In this document: positions 1-11,688 of the stretch, in pieces | Layout: every line of letters begins with the position of its first letter | Position numbering within the stretch: the stretch's first letter is position 1 | NCBI GenBank assembly: GCA_944548615.1 | Contig: OX155952.1 | Coordinates: forward strand, 26,719,918 to 26,783,917 | Length of the DNA: 64,000 nt | Reading direction: 5' to 3' | Source of the DNA: Micropterix aruncella | Taxonomy: Eukaryota > Arthropoda > Insecta > Lepidoptera > Micropterigidae | Notes under the pieces: generated by a model | What the model was told of the DNA's origin: nothing | What the model saw: the letters and a program-made list of their open reading frames with translations, nothing else | Databases searched by the model: none | Position numbers and translations under genes: made by a program

Positions 1-137
1 CCAACCCGCGTTCTGCGGTTATTTGGGGCTTCTGATGTGTTCAACACACAGGCTGGATATGCGTTTGTTGACTACCTTTGTAGTCGGATTCATATGTTTT
101 ACCTTCCTCTTTTTTCTTGTTGTTATCTTCATTTTAG

Positions 138-224
138 CTCCTTTTGGCCAAGGACATCCAGCCCGCCCGCCGCATACGAGGCGAGTACACCCAAGCCTCA
201 TCGGCCGCCATCCGTCCAAACTAA
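138..224 (+). pseudogene. Histone H3-like C-terminal fragment after a splice-acceptor-like site
   Basis: From 150 the frame reads KDIQPARRIRGE and then departs (YTQASSAAIRPN) to a TAA at 222-224. Canonical histone H3 ends KDIQLARRIRGERA, so 11 of the first 12 residues match, and the bases also resemble an H3 gene. A pyrimidine-rich tract ending in TTTTAG lies at 110-137, so the piece could be a last exon spliced to something left of the window. The sequence before 147 is not H3-like. The exon may be a real terminal exon of an H3-derived gene, or an H3 fragment captured by rearrangement. I favour a fragment or pseudogene because the stop is displaced past the normal C-terminus and Leu is changed to Pro. 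Confidence 0.55.
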
Positions 225-1136
225 AGCCGCCGAAACAAACGCTCCCTCGGAGACACAAATTCGTCTATGATTGATTCTACATTTACATTTGATACACTTT
301 GATTTACGATGCGATGTAATGGTTTAATTCTATATTTACATTTATACAGGCACTTTGCAAGACTATCTAAGGGAACGCCAAAAGCCATTGGGTAGTAGTC
401 TTTATTATAAAGGAAAAAAAATGTTGACGCTTCGATCGGAGCACACGGAAACTACCATAGACCAGCGGTCACTAAATCGCTCTAAAATATTCTAGAACAG
501 AAAATAACGGGCTAAGTTGCAGCGTCTTTTTTTCCGCGGTTGCGGAAAGTGATTTCATTTCCATGACGGTGAAAAAAATGGCCTTCCCCACCAAACGGCG
601 CGCGGTCGTTACAATTTCTAAATGTTTTATTTAGAAATAGAGGTTCGGCGCGCGGTGCGTCGACGGGCGCCGAGCCGCCGTTCGCGGTAACTTTCTAAAA
701 ACTGCTCCGGCGACCTTGAAACCGGTGGATGCCTTGCGCCACGCAGCGACGCACATGGCTGGTGGGGAGCTGGCGACGAAGGTAGGAGTGTCTGGACGCT
801 GATCTTCTGCGGTTAGGAAGCGACAAACTTCGCGCGCCAGGAGGCGTGGCAGCGAATGCTGCGTTTACACTACTCCGAGCGCACCGCTGCGTAGATGCAT
901 CCGCTTCTTCTGGCGTATGGTTTTAAATTCAATATTTATGTAAATTGATGTAAAATGTAAAATGAATTATATATATTATATAAAATGAATAAAGTGTAAA
1001 ATGAAAGAATTTTATGTAAAATGTAAAATTGCCAATAAATTATAAGACTAATAAATAATCTAAATATCAACATTTTTAATTAATAAAAACAGTAAGGATG
1101 GATAGGAGAGGCTATTTGAAACATATTTAGGGCCCA
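225..1136. other. Intergenic; GC-rich patch and small hairpin
   Basis: No gene is recognised. At 614-638 a perfect 10-bp inverted repeat (ATTTCTAAAT, 5-base loop) lies between two direct copies of CGGCGCGCGGT (596-606 and 646-656). 640-910 is GC-rich with several GCGCACCGC-type words. 940-1030 is low-complexity, built from ATGTAAAAT repeats. Confidence 0.5.
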
Positions 1137-1216
1137 GTAAAGTAAGTAACCTCTACATAAACTCCCAAGATTTTCGGTAAAGTGAGTAACCTCTACATAA
1201 ACTCCCAAGATTTTCG
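1137..1216. repeat. Tandem duplication, 40-bp unit, two copies
   Basis: GTAACCTCTACATAAACTCC occurs at 1146 and again at 1186, and the repeated unit ends in AAGATTTTCG. The copies differ near their start (AAGTAAG against AAGTGAG). Confidence 0.85.
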
Positions 1217-1514
1217 AGATATTTTTGAAAATTGTTCAATTTGGAATTTTAGCTTTCAGAAAGATTTTTTTTTGTTCTAACAGCTAAAAATATTTTTCTC
1301 TGCATCTTTAATATCAATGTTTTAGTTATTATTTAACAATTTAATACAACAACAATTAACGCTGAAAAAAATAAAATTAACACAAGTAATTAAATTAAAA
1401 AGAATAAAAAACATGACTGTCGTTACAGAAGTGAAGTATTGTATTTTAAATTATTTTTATTACGCTTTTTATATTTGTGGTTTAGGTATTTATCCATCTA
1501 TATATTTTCCGAAT

Positions 1515-1786
1515 CTACTCAATTAGACCTTTCATTGGATACTAAACACGATATATTTATATCAATTTAATGACTTGAACATTTAACCAAGTATTTATTT
1601 GACATTTGTACAGTTTATTTACTATATGACATTAGAAATGACATCACGATTCTAACAATACCAAACACGTCTAAATTGGTTGAAGCGTGTAGACGTTATG
1701 GCGGAATAAAGAAACGGAAAACATACAAAGATGAACCTGAACACATCACACTCTTTTTTTGTTGGGCAGTCGTGTAATACGAGATA
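1515..1786 (+). repeat. Dispersed repeat, copy 1 (pairs with 58925-59366)
   Basis: Two segments, around ACTAAACACGATATATTTAT and around GGAATAAAGAAACGGAAAAC to GGCAGTCGTGTAA, recur in the same order and orientation near 58.9-59.4 kb, where about 160 bp more lie between them. The element type is not recognised. Its small coding potential suggests a SINE or a MITE-like repeat. Confidence 0.55.
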
Positions 1787-3156
1787 ACTCTTAGCTAACT
1801 ACCCTAGAAATGGGGAGATTGAAAAAAAAGTTTTGCATTTAATGTTTAAAACCCAAAACCGATCAAAATGTTCAAATGCTTTTGTGAACTTTCATAGTTT
1901 ATGCCTTTGCTAAGAGTATGGCAAGTTTGCTAAGTATTGTCTTTGCTAAGTTTATGTATATAAAAAGCTTTGACGTTACTTATGTCTATCTTCTTTGTAT
2001 ATAAAAATATAGCATTGTGAGACAAAAATACACGATTAATATATGATCATGATGATTTAAAAGCTATTTTTAATACCTTAAATTTACAACGAATTCAAAA
2101 CTACATTAATACAGCGCAAGTAAACCGGTGTCCAGAATAAACACACGAAAAGGCGTGCCCCCCCTTCCTGCGCGTTTAAAATCGTTCTCCATCAAATTGA
2201 TACCATGTATACCCGAAATACACCACTTGACAAAACACAACTGCAGAAATATTACAATTTATATAACCTAAAATTATATTCGTATAGGTAAATAACGAGT
2301 TAATAAAGACATATTATTTAATTTCTAAGTCAATAAGCTAAAGAATGTTTTAAAAGAATTGGAAACCTTACAAAGTATACTGATTTTTTTAGTAAAATTC
2401 AGGAAAACATAATTATTTTACGTCTTTTTCTTTTCGTAGATTTTTTGCGCAAAATTAATTAAGCTTTAATTAATTACGAAAGAATTCCATTCCGAAAGAT
2501 TTATCAACTGACACAGGAATATGTCATTTAAAAATCGTAATCTAAAAATCTAAAAAGCCTTTATTATTATTATCGATGTTTCTCTGCGAATTACCTATGA
2601 CATGTAAAATATTACTAAATGAAACTTTAATAACCTGATACTTGATACTTTTATCGAACTATATGTATAACATCTATAGTTGAAACATTTGTCGTTTTGA
2701 AACCGACATTGAAAATAGTTGAAACCTTTTATTGTTCGTTTTGGTGCTTCCGCATGTATCCTTCCCTGTGTCCCATGTTGTATCAAACAGTTTTTGAATA
2801 ATGTTATTTCCGTATTTTATTTCTGAGCAACGTTTTCCACGCCAAAATAAATTATCTCGTAATATCATCGTTTATAGAAATTTGATACGCATTATTTCTT
2901 TTAATAAGCAAACAATATCATTGTAATTGACACATATTTCGAGATAATAATATCGAAAATTCGATAAAATCATGGTCATAAGGAACTAAACGAAGGCCGA
3001 GATATTGAGATAGGAGAGGAATGAAATTCGATTCGATGTTATATGGGTTTCATTAGGATATCAGTTTTAAGTATTATTTTATATTTCTAAAACGAAATTT
3101 GATAAAAAATATCTTTATAAAAACAATAATGTATTGTTCAAAAGAAGAATCATTCT
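1787..3156. other. Intergenic AT-rich DNA
   Basis: I see no gene and no recognisable repeat. Short open frames here have no coding character. Confidence 0.5.
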
Positions 3157-3217
3157 CTGAAATAATAAGACACTCAATTATAAATAGTGACCTTGTTAGA
3201 AATAATAAGACACTCAA
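3157..3217. repeat. 42-bp local duplication at the edge of a mobile-repeat insertion
   Basis: GAAATAATAAGACACTCAA occurs at 3157 and 3199. The second copy abuts the GC-rich repeat, and ACACTCAATTATAAAT resumes on the far side of that repeat. This places the insertion inside one copy of a small tandem duplication. Confidence 0.65.
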
Positions 3218-3454
3218 CTAGAGCTGTCAACTACAGCGGGCGAACTCGTCACCTCAGGAAGTTTTAACGATATTAGATCGTTCTGTCTCCCGTGATGTGA
3301 GCGCAGAAGATTTGGGACGAAAACCAATCTGCCTACTGTCTAGTTACGCCACCTGCCCATCAGAGGCCAACACTTTACGGCGAGGCACCGGGACAGGTAA
3401 CCAGCGGGCAGCCTCGCCCCCTGACTACCAGTTTGGAAGGATATCTCCGTCTGG
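3218..3454 (+). mobile_element. GC-rich repeat family, truncated copy
   Basis: The copy starts AACTAGAGCTGTCAACTAC, followed by the family hairpin (GCGGGCGAACTCG here) and the segment CAGAAGATTTGGGACGAAAA. It is truncated on the right. GACACTCAA lies immediately left, and the same nine bases lie immediately right (about 3454-3462), so a 9-bp target-site duplication is plausible. Other copies lie at 20.9-23.6, 28.7, 30.2, 36.8 and 43.6 kb. Confidence 0.7.
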
Positions 3455-3499
3455 ACACTCAATTATAAATATTGACATAATTAATTGTAGAATCCGTTA

Positions 3500-3667
3500 G
3501 TTTCGACGATGTAATTAAAGTTTCGACGATGTTGCAACCGCCGTTTTCCAGGGTAGACTGACAACGGCAGTTGCAACATCGTCAAAACGTCAAGTGCTAT
3601 TCACGCGGTAAATTCGTTTTTGAAGCTATTTATAATGTCAAACAACCGCAATAGTCTACGATTTCAT
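3500..3667 (-). mobile_element. Palindromic MITE-like repeat
   Basis: TTTCGACGATGTTGCAAC is followed 40 bases later by its near reverse complement GTTGCAACATCGTCAAAACG, around a CCAGGGTAGACT core. The right flank ...TGTCAAACAACCGCAATAG is shared, in reverse, with the copy at 5361-5522 and directly with 40.5 and 47.1 kb. No coding capacity. Confidence 0.7.
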
Positions 3668-4273
3668 AAGAATCAGAATCAGAATGAGAATTAATTTAAT
3701 TCCCTGTTTCGTGTTATACATTTTGTGTTATAGGTACGTGTGTGCATGCACTCGGATGTGTCAGCTAACTACGAACGTCACAAGTAGATGTGCAAGCATT
3801 CGTAGATTCAAGTAGATGCGCAAAATTATGACTGAATGATTGATTGAGCTAGGAAGGAACGAAACGGAGAATTTGGTTAATTATAGTGCTGTATAAGAAT
3901 ACCTAACAACACAAAATGACTACTTTTATATATATGTATAGATGTAAACCATATGTATATGTATAGATTATATGTATAAATGTATATATGTGTATGCATA
4001 TGTGTAGATGTATATGTTTATATATGATTATTTAATATTATTATGTATATTATGTTACTAAAATATATGACGTATATGTAATATTTCTGTGAATATAGAG
4101 CTACCACATAAAGCAGTGCTACATTATGTTACACTTACCAACTGAAAAAAAAGGAAAAAAGAATACATAAAAGTTTACCTTAGTATGGACATCACTCCAG
4201 CAAGGTAGATTTTAATCTTATAAACCAGTGTTTTAAATGTGTGTGAAATATTAATAAATATATAAAATAAATT
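3668..4273. other. Intergenic, with TATGTA-rich low complexity
   Basis: 3920-4080 is an imperfect TATGTATA/TGTATG tract. No gene is seen. Confidence 0.5.
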
Positions 4274-5200
4274 CTGAGTAGGGCCTCCACGAGAGACGAT
4301 GTTAGTCCCGCAGGTTTATTCACGTGTTAGACTGATTTTACTATGTTCTTACGATCTAAGTTATATGTACAACTTGCGAGCTATGTTAGCTACGATCTAC
4401 GTTATATGTACAGCTTAGAAACCATGTTAGCGAAGTAGGACATAATAAAATGAATATAATAAAAATAAAACCAAAATAAGAGAACGACCGAACATAACCC
4501 GGACGATCACCCACATTAGTGGGTAATAGTCCAAACCATGCCCAATCGCTCCCCTATCCCAGCCCCATCCTTATTATATTTTGTGACACTTTTATTTCAG
4601 TGCACTTTTGGCCACTCGCGCACTTGGGTCTCTAGATGAGTCGCGGACGGGGAGCGGTGGGTCGTTTGCTGACCTGCCGTTTTCTTTCTGCGCGTTTCAC
4701 GTATTCAACTTCGCCAAGTCCAATGTTGGTGAGCATCGGGTTGTCACTCAATGCTAATACACCATAAGTAAAAAAATACTAGTCGAAACCGACTAAATCC
4801 CAATCAATAAACGAGTCAAACGCACTTGATCTAATTCCATAAATAGGAGAATTATCATAATTCGGCATGGCTCGATGAATTAATACACGGATCCTTTCAT
4901 TTCGTGTGTACAAGAAAATATGGCGGCGGGTCCGGAACAAGGTCAATAGCAAGAGTGCACTGATTTCCCGCCCATCAAATTGTATGAATGCGACCCAATT
5001 CTAGCCGCTCTTGTTTGTCTCTGGCAAGGTCGCGCCGTGTTTAATGACAAGCGATCTATTTCAGGGCGCGATGTCCTCACTCCCAGAATAGAACGCGGCA
5101 CTTTCGATGGGGCAGGTCACAGGTGTGACGCGGCTCGCTGCCTGTGACGACATTCACTTTGACCCCAGCCGAAAATGGCCCATACTCCTGGCTCAGCCAC
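4274..5200. other. Moderately GC-rich unique DNA with a 45-bp degenerate tandem repeat
   Basis: At about 4337-4430, units of the form CTATGTT..TACGATCTA.GTTATATGTACA repeat twice with a partial third. The rest (4490-5180) is of mixed composition without a long reading frame. It could be an old LTR or UTR, but I found no matching partner in the window. Confidence 0.35.
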
Positions 5201-5360
5201 ATATTATATTTTTAATATTTGATCTTTGAAGAGTAGGAGCTGATAGAGGACTGCATCGTTATTATATAAAATTTAAAATAAATCGGCCTGTATGAATATT
5301 TTTATAAAATTACCATTTTGGCCATCTTTGAGTGCTGATGCAATCGAACACAAGGAATAT

Positions 5361-5522
5361 GAAATCAAAGACTATCGAGGTTGTTTGACATTATAAATAG
5401 GATAAAACGTTGTCCAGGGTAGACTCTCTAGAGTCTATCTTGGGCAACGGCGGCTGCAACGTCGCCGAAACGTCGGGTGCTACAAACTTCACGCGGTAAA
5501 TTTGTTTTATCCTATTTATCCC
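5361..5522 (+). mobile_element. MITE-like fold-back element, most intact copy
   Basis: Terminal inverted repeats AAATAGGATAAAAC (5396-5409) and GTTTTATCCTATTT (5504-5517) enclose a fold-back core centred on AGACTCTCTAGAGTCT. GTTGTCCAGGGTAGACTCT on the left pairs with AGAGTCTATCTTGGGCAAC on the right. A subterminal GAAATCAAAGACTATCG block lies on the left. No protein is encoded, so it would be non-autonomous. Confidence 0.75.
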
Positions 5523-7560
5523 ATTCAGGACAATAGATGAATGGCACCGGGGAGGTACATCCGGGGTTTACTCATGGTATCCCAACTCAACCCCAACCCC
5601 AGTCCGAAAGCAATTTAAAATAGACTATTGCCTTCATATAGCACTATTTCTGTGCGCCTTTACCCGATTTATCGGCGGCGAACGTCTGATTACAATATCA
5701 TCGGGGGCGGCGCATTTCGGAGTGTAACCGGTGTGGAGTTGAGTACCTATGTATTTACGTAAAGAAATAGTGTTTTTAACTCCAGTGCTGCCTTTGAGCC
5801 AGCCGATCTTCTGCAGCCTATAGGTCTTCAGAAATATTTTCACTTTCCAGCACTCGGATACAACAGTAAGAGGTTTTTTGCGTTGCCTTCTAGGTCCGAG
5901 GAGAAGTGTGCATTTTTTAATAAATGTTATAAACGAAAGGCCTTTTCTTCCAGTTGCTTGGAAGCAGATTGGGTGCATTTCACCATTTACTTTACATATC
6001 AGTTAATCTTTTCTTTGCTTTTCTATGCATTAAATTCAACAATGCGTCAGTCAATTTATTGATAGCTAATTAAATTTTGTCTATTATTTGTATGCAAAAG
6101 AAACGCTTGCACAGCAAGCTTGGCGAGCCATTTCCTTCCTAAATATTTTTAATTGTGGATAGAGGTTCTGCTTCGTCGAAAGACTTTATTTGAGAATTGA
6201 ATTCAGAATTAGAAGTAAACGAATTTAAGAAGAAAATAAAAAAAGAGAATGAGAAAGAGACATGTACACTGCCTCCAAAGAAACCAGTGAGCGACATTGA
6301 ATCCAGAATAGAGAGACCATGAATCGCAGACTGAAATAGGAAGTATACTCATATGTCATAAAAAAATAGAATTCTTGCATCTCTGCCTCACAACCAAGGA
6401 TCCTTTCAATAACCGATTGCCCACCCGTGAAACAAGAATCGACCAAATCTAAAAATCGATAGATATTATTTTTAGTCAGTAGGTACCCTCCATCCATTCT
6501 GCTCAGAAACCATTCAAGAGTATACTTTGGTCGAGATTATTCCTAAATACTTAAATTATTATTATTATGTTATGTTTTAGTAGTTTTTGTGACATTTTTG
6601 CTATTTTTTCTTTTCTTTTAACGTTACTTTAATTAACTAATAAATTAACTTGTATGACTGAATGATTGTTTACGGCTTTTTTCCCCTATATTATCTCTAA
6701 TGAAAACAGTATAAATACTCAGCTGGCAATATGAAATAAACGATTTCCATTTTAATGCCATAATTAAATTAGTGTTCAGAATAAGCAATTTTAATTATTT
6801 AAAAAAAATGATTAGATAATGGTCGTAAATATAATTTCAGCAGAAATTGGTTCACATTTTTCTCTCTCAATTTCCTCGACAGCAAATGCCAAGGCTACTT
6901 TTTTAGTATTTTTTTGAATATTATTCTATTTTAGGTGTCAGTAACAAATTATAGTCATTAATTAATTCTGATACCGGCGCCGCGCTCGTACTTTTCCGGA
7001 GAGGCACATTACTTATTACTTATTTATCATTATAATTATGAATGATATCATTACAAATATTTCCTCTGAATGCGTTCATATAGATAAAATCTGTGCGTGT
7101 ACATCCTGGGAAATATCACCGTCTGTTATGAGAAAAAATCTAACGTGGTATGGCATAATCATGCAAATACACGCATCATGACGTGACTTTTATTATTCAC
7201 AGAAAGAAATACTTATTTAACGAAATCACATTCGCAGTAATAAAAGCAGTAATAAGTTATGTGACAGGAACGAATATTATAACTTATTGAACAGTGTCAA
7301 GAAATCAATTTGTGTTATACACATCATATAAACATTAAATAGTACACGAATCCAATAACAATTAAGGTATCATAATACCTACCTATATGCGATAAGATAA
7401 AAATCGGTTAGATCCACCCCAATACTTACCCGGTAAGTAGACAAGCCACCCAGTCCCCTTCGCACTCCCCCTCCCCCCCCCCCCCACTCACCCCGCAACC
7501 CCCTCTTATTGCTTTCCAATACCACCCCCCTCCAAACGATAGTGAATGTTTTCGATTAAA
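5523..7560. other. Intergenic; no gene recognised
   Basis: Reading frames of 90-114 codons on the minus strand (5634-5978 and 6225-6497) have no recognisable domain. A poly-C-rich stretch lies at 7463-7515. Otherwise AT-rich unique DNA. Confidence 0.45.
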
Positions 7561-7734
7561 ATCACGAATGTATTTCTCAAGGGGCGAACATATTTATTGG
7601 ACGCATCCGTCAGCCGCGGCTTACGGCCGCGACTTAAAGGTATCTGTGTTATGAATGTCTATTGAGCCGCCTTGCACATTATCGGACGTAAGTCGCGTAC
7701 GTGACCTTGAGGCTTCGGACGCCCGATAGCCTAG

Positions 7735-7779
7735 CTTCACACGTGCCGGGTGAATTCACCCGGCGTCGGTCCGACGCCG
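7735..7779. repeat. Left terminal inverted repeat of a 4-kb nested transposon block
   Basis: About 45 bp beginning CTTCACACGTGCCGGGTG pairs, with a few mismatches, with 11689-11733 read in reverse. Both ends are followed inward by more CCGG-rich subterminal sequence. No convincing target-site duplication is seen outside. Confidence 0.7.
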
Positions 7780-8127
7780 ACATTGCCTTCACACGCAGTA
7801 GCCGATTCCGGGCCGATTTTCTCTGACCCGGGCAGTATAGTATGTTCTAAATGTGGGAGCCATAAACGAATTGTGGCCTTGCTGCATCGGCGGCGTCGCG
7901 TCGCCGCCTCCAGAAAAAAAGTTATAGAATGTATAGGGCGCATCCTATGTTTCAAAAAAGACACCTTGAGGGAGCTTTTTATACATTGTTCGGTGACTTA
8001 TTAGAAAATGAGCAGAAATTTTCGCAGAAATTCTTTAACTAGTTTAGAATATATATCAATTCAGGAATTTGCATTGAAGTTTTGAAACCGGAAGGTTTCA
8101 CGAGAGTTGTTGCCTCCATGCCGCTAA

Positions 8128-8755
8128 AAGAGCCTGTGTAATTTTGAAGCAAATATGATCGGAAGTTGTCTCTTTTCTATTTTCAGCTATAGCACAAATC
8201 ATAAAATACTTAATTTTCACCGCTATATATCGATTGTTTAAAGCACAAACATTGTATGTCCACTTTTAGTTGCTGCTATATTGTTTTTTTTTAAAGTAAA
8301 TAATAATAACTACTCACCAAACTTGTTTTTGTCCTCACCACTCTCACATCGTCGTCGAATTTTGGATGAAGTGCTTGGCACGGGTCTTTAACATTTAAAG
8401 ACTTAAAGTTTCGTTAACATTTTATTTTTATACTTTCCTAAAGTCTTGTCCCATAAAAGGCAGGGTGAGATTCTACTAAGGAGTCAAAATTTCCATGTCA
8501 GTTTTTTTCCGTCATTGCCGAAATAAAAATACAAGCGCCTATAAAGAACCTGTAGTTTTGAGGCAAATGTGATCGGGAGATGTCCCTTTTCCGTTTTCAG
8601 CTACAGCGCAAATCATACAATAGGTACTTATTTTTCACCGCTATATATTGATCGTTTAAAGCACAAACATTGTATGTCCACTTTTGCTTACTGCTGTTTT
8701 TTTATAAATATCTAATTACTCACCAAACTTGTTTTTCTCCTCGTCATTCATATCT
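8128..8755. repeat. Direct repeats a-b-a' inside the transposon block
   Basis: Segment a (8128-8355) and a' (8545-8755) share ATTTTCAGCTA.AGC.CAAAT, AAGCACAAACATTGTATGTC and ACTCACCAAACTTGTTTTT. Segment b (8355-8540, GAATTTTGGAT..., GTCTTGTCCCATAA...) recurs in the same direction at 11373-11550. The order a-b-a'-[insert]-b' implies a tandem repeat of about 420 bp, later split by the element at 8780-11342. Confidence 0.7.
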
Positions 8756-8779
8756 AGTCCAGTCAAATTAGGGTTTCAC

Positions 8780-9330
8780 CTCGGAATAAGAGATAATAAG
8801 CTGGAAACTTGTATACACCTTCATTTTAGCGTTCTATAAGTGGTCTCAAAAGTCTCATAAAATCTCGTGTCTGCGTCGTGAGTTATTCAAGGTCAAAGGT
8901 CACTAAAATCGTTTTTTCGCGATTATCTAGGTTTCTATAGCTCCAATGATGTTGACATCTATGATAAAAATGTAGAGCATACGATTTGCGACAAATTTTG
9001 TTCCAAACATTTTTATATGCGCTCAACCGTTTTTGAGATAGAGGGCGGAGAGCGCGCAGCGCTCAGCCATACATACTGTAATTCCAGGTCAACTGTGAAT
9101 CTCGGTAAATAATGCCCTGAATAAAGTTATTAAATCATTACATTATGATTAACAATTAATAATTTGTTTTATTTATTAGATGATAGGTACTTACATGTTA
9201 TTTAACAACATTTTACTTTGTATATCTAATATATTCATTTAATATTGCTTACCTACTTTGTGTAATTCAAAACTCATCTAATGAAATACTTACTGTATAT
9301 CTTAATTTTATATTAATTTATCGAAAGTAG
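8780..9330. repeat. Long inverted repeat, left arm
   Basis: It pairs with 10570-11342 in reverse. Shared words include GTAGAGCATACGATTTGCGA, TTTTTGAGATAGAGGGCGGA and ATATTCATTTAAT. Arm identity is high but not perfect, with one extra GGGCGGA-type repeat on the right. Confidence 0.85.
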
Positions 9331-9371
9331 ATTTTAAGTAGAAATAAAACAAGTAAAAATATTTTTTTTCT

Positions 9372-10200
9372 TTATTTAGCAGCTGTATATTTATTACAAT
9401 TTAAATTAATGCGGTGACATTTACAAATCTTTAAACATTTAATGTTATCTCTTTTTTCTTTTGAATATCTTGCATCAACGTGTTGTTCAGCAAAATGTAA
9501 CGAAATGTTACAAAACTTCTCAATTTCTTCACAAATTGTATTTGTAGCGTACATAGCATAAACCTTGTTACATAAAACACTTTCTTGAGTACTTTGACCT
9601 CGAGATACTCCTTGTTTTGTCTTCATAGAGTTCATAAGACTTTGTTCGATTGCCATATCCGCCCATGTACCAGAATTTTTTTTTTCTGTTCGTTTTACAG
9701 TGAAGAATCCATTTTTAAAGTTCTCAAAAGTCTTTCTATCCGTTGTATTTTCCAATTTCATCATATCTTGAAGATGTAAATGAGCAGATTGCGCATATAA
9801 AAAGTGACCACTAGCGTGAAAATACGGCAAGGCTTATTCTCAGTAGATGGTGCTCGATTCAAGAAATGAGGATAGCAAACGGTATGGTACTTTGCTTCAG
9901 CTGCGATCAAGTCATACTCATAAAGTACACGATCTTTGACTAATTATCCTAAGGAATCCATTTGTTTTTCTGCTCTTTTGATGACATTACCTTTAAATTC
10001 CAAAGTACTTACGCTACTGATCGTGCGTCGGTACTTTTCTTTTTTTCTTAACTGCTAAATCAAACACTTCACTCCTTTTTTTACGAAATACACTGGATGA
10101 TGGTAAAGGTTTACCTTCTTCTAGGCGTCGTTTCGATGCTGCTATGGATTTTTTTACTAATGTACACTTTTCGACACTCAACATGCACAATCGGAGAGGT
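9372..10200 (-). pseudogene. Decayed TE-encoded protein between the long inverted repeats
   Basis: The minus strand has an intact 152-codon tail (9830 down to 9372) with PYFHASGHFLYAQSAHLHLQ, GTWADMAIEQSLM and KTKQGVSRGQS. Upstream, in shifted frames, are VLYEYDLIAAEAKYHTVCY (about 9865-9930) and IVHVECRKVY (about 10175-10205). In-frame stops and at least two frameshifts break it. The AAEA.YH..CY pattern and the ASGH.LYA.SAHLYLQ pattern recur together in repeat-encoded proteins of invertebrates in my recollection, but I cannot name the family with confidence. Its position between long inverted repeats suggests it belonged to this element. Confidence 0.6.
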
Positions 10201-10569
10201 TAAAGTATTTAAGAAGTCTATGTGACCGTCATTTCTTTCGATACTTGCAGTTTTTCAAGTTTTCAAGCCACGCACTACATTAACAGAATCACATTATAAA
10301 AGTGACTTCTCACAAATAAAACATGAATCAGCCATAATTTTCAAAATTGTACGCTCGTCGTTGCCGAGATCTAAACGAAACAAAGAAACATCTGTCTTAA
10401 GATCTAATTATAAATAAAGAAAGGCGCATACTGAGGGTACTGCATTCACAGGTATATATTTCATAGAAAAATATCGGATTATAGGGTTCAGCGTTCCCAG
10501 TTATAATCCTAATAGAAAAAGAAGTATTTTAGGGGTTACTCATTTAAAGGTAAAGTACTTAATTACTTT

Positions 10570-11342
10570 TCTACTTATAAACTATTTCAAATAAATAATT
10601 ATATATTATTAAAATATATAATAAGTATTTTATTTAATGAGTTTTAAATAATACAAAGTAGGTAGGTAAGTAGGTACTATTAAATGAATATATTAGATAC
10701 TATGGAATGATGTGGTGATGTGAAATTGTGATAATGATGATAGAAAACCATGTGTATAAATTATAGCCTATGTGTTATTCTGATGTGTAAGCTATATTAT
10801 TGTGAAGTTTCATCAAAATCAATTCAGTAGTTTTTGCGTGAAAGAGTAACAAACATCCATACATACATACAAACTTTCGCGTTTATAATATTATAGTAGG
10901 ATAAGTAAAATGTTATCAAATACAATAGCTAATAGCTATTAAATAATACAAATTATTTATTGCTAATGATATTTAAATGATTTAATAATGTTATACAAGG
11001 TATTACTCACCGAGGTTCACAGTTGACCTTGCATTACAGTATGGCTGAGTGCTGCGCGCTCTCCGCCCTCCGCCCTCTATCTCAAAAACGGTTAAGCGCA
11101 TAAAAAATGTTTCATACAAAATTTGTCGCAAATCGTATGCTCTACATTTTTTGTCATAGATGTTAACATCATTGGAGCTATAGAAACATAGATAATTGCG
11201 AGAAACCAATTTTGGTGACCTTTGACCTAGAATAACTTTCGACGCAGACACGAGATTTTATGAGACTTTTAAGACAACGTATAGAACGCTGAAATAAAGG
11301 TGTATACCAATTTCCAGTTTATTATCTCTCATTCCGAGATTT
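10570..11342. repeat. Long inverted repeat, right arm (interrupted)
   Basis: Reverse-complement partner of 8780-9330. It is about 200 bp longer because a separate repeat (10716-10915) is inserted in it. Together the arms bound a 2.56-kb element with long terminal inverted repeats. Confidence 0.85.
10716..10915 (+). mobile_element. Lepidopteran SINE/LINE-type 3' repeat inserted in the right arm
   Basis: Contains AGTTTCATCAAAATCAATTC, AGTAGTTTTTGCGTGAAAGA, CATACATACATACAAACTTT and CGCGTTTATAATATTATAGT. This tail is very common in moth and butterfly genomes. It is absent from the left arm, so it inserted after the inverted repeat formed. Confidence 0.7.
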
Positions 11343-11688
11343 ACCCCCTTTTTTCGCTAAAGTGACTGCACTAATCGTTGAATTTTGGATCAAGCGCTTC
11401 GCACAAATCTTTCCAGCATTTTTCGTTAATATTTTGTTTTTATATGTTGCTAGAGTCTTGTCCCATAAGATGGGGCGAGATTCTACAAAGGTAATCGAAA
11501 TTTCCATATCAATTTCTTCTGTCATTGTCGAAATAAAAACAAAACCTCCTGTAATCGCAATAACCGGCTGACTGACGGCCCGGCTAGCCGGCAGCCGCCC
11601 GGCAGGTAGCGGTCGGCCCGGCGCCGGCCGATTTGACCGGCACGTGTGAAACGGTTGGTACTTGTCCATACAACACTACGCTACTAGC

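Noticed and set aside
5634..5978. 114-codon minus frame as a gene
   Set aside because: No recognisable domain or splice context and atypical composition; probably chance.
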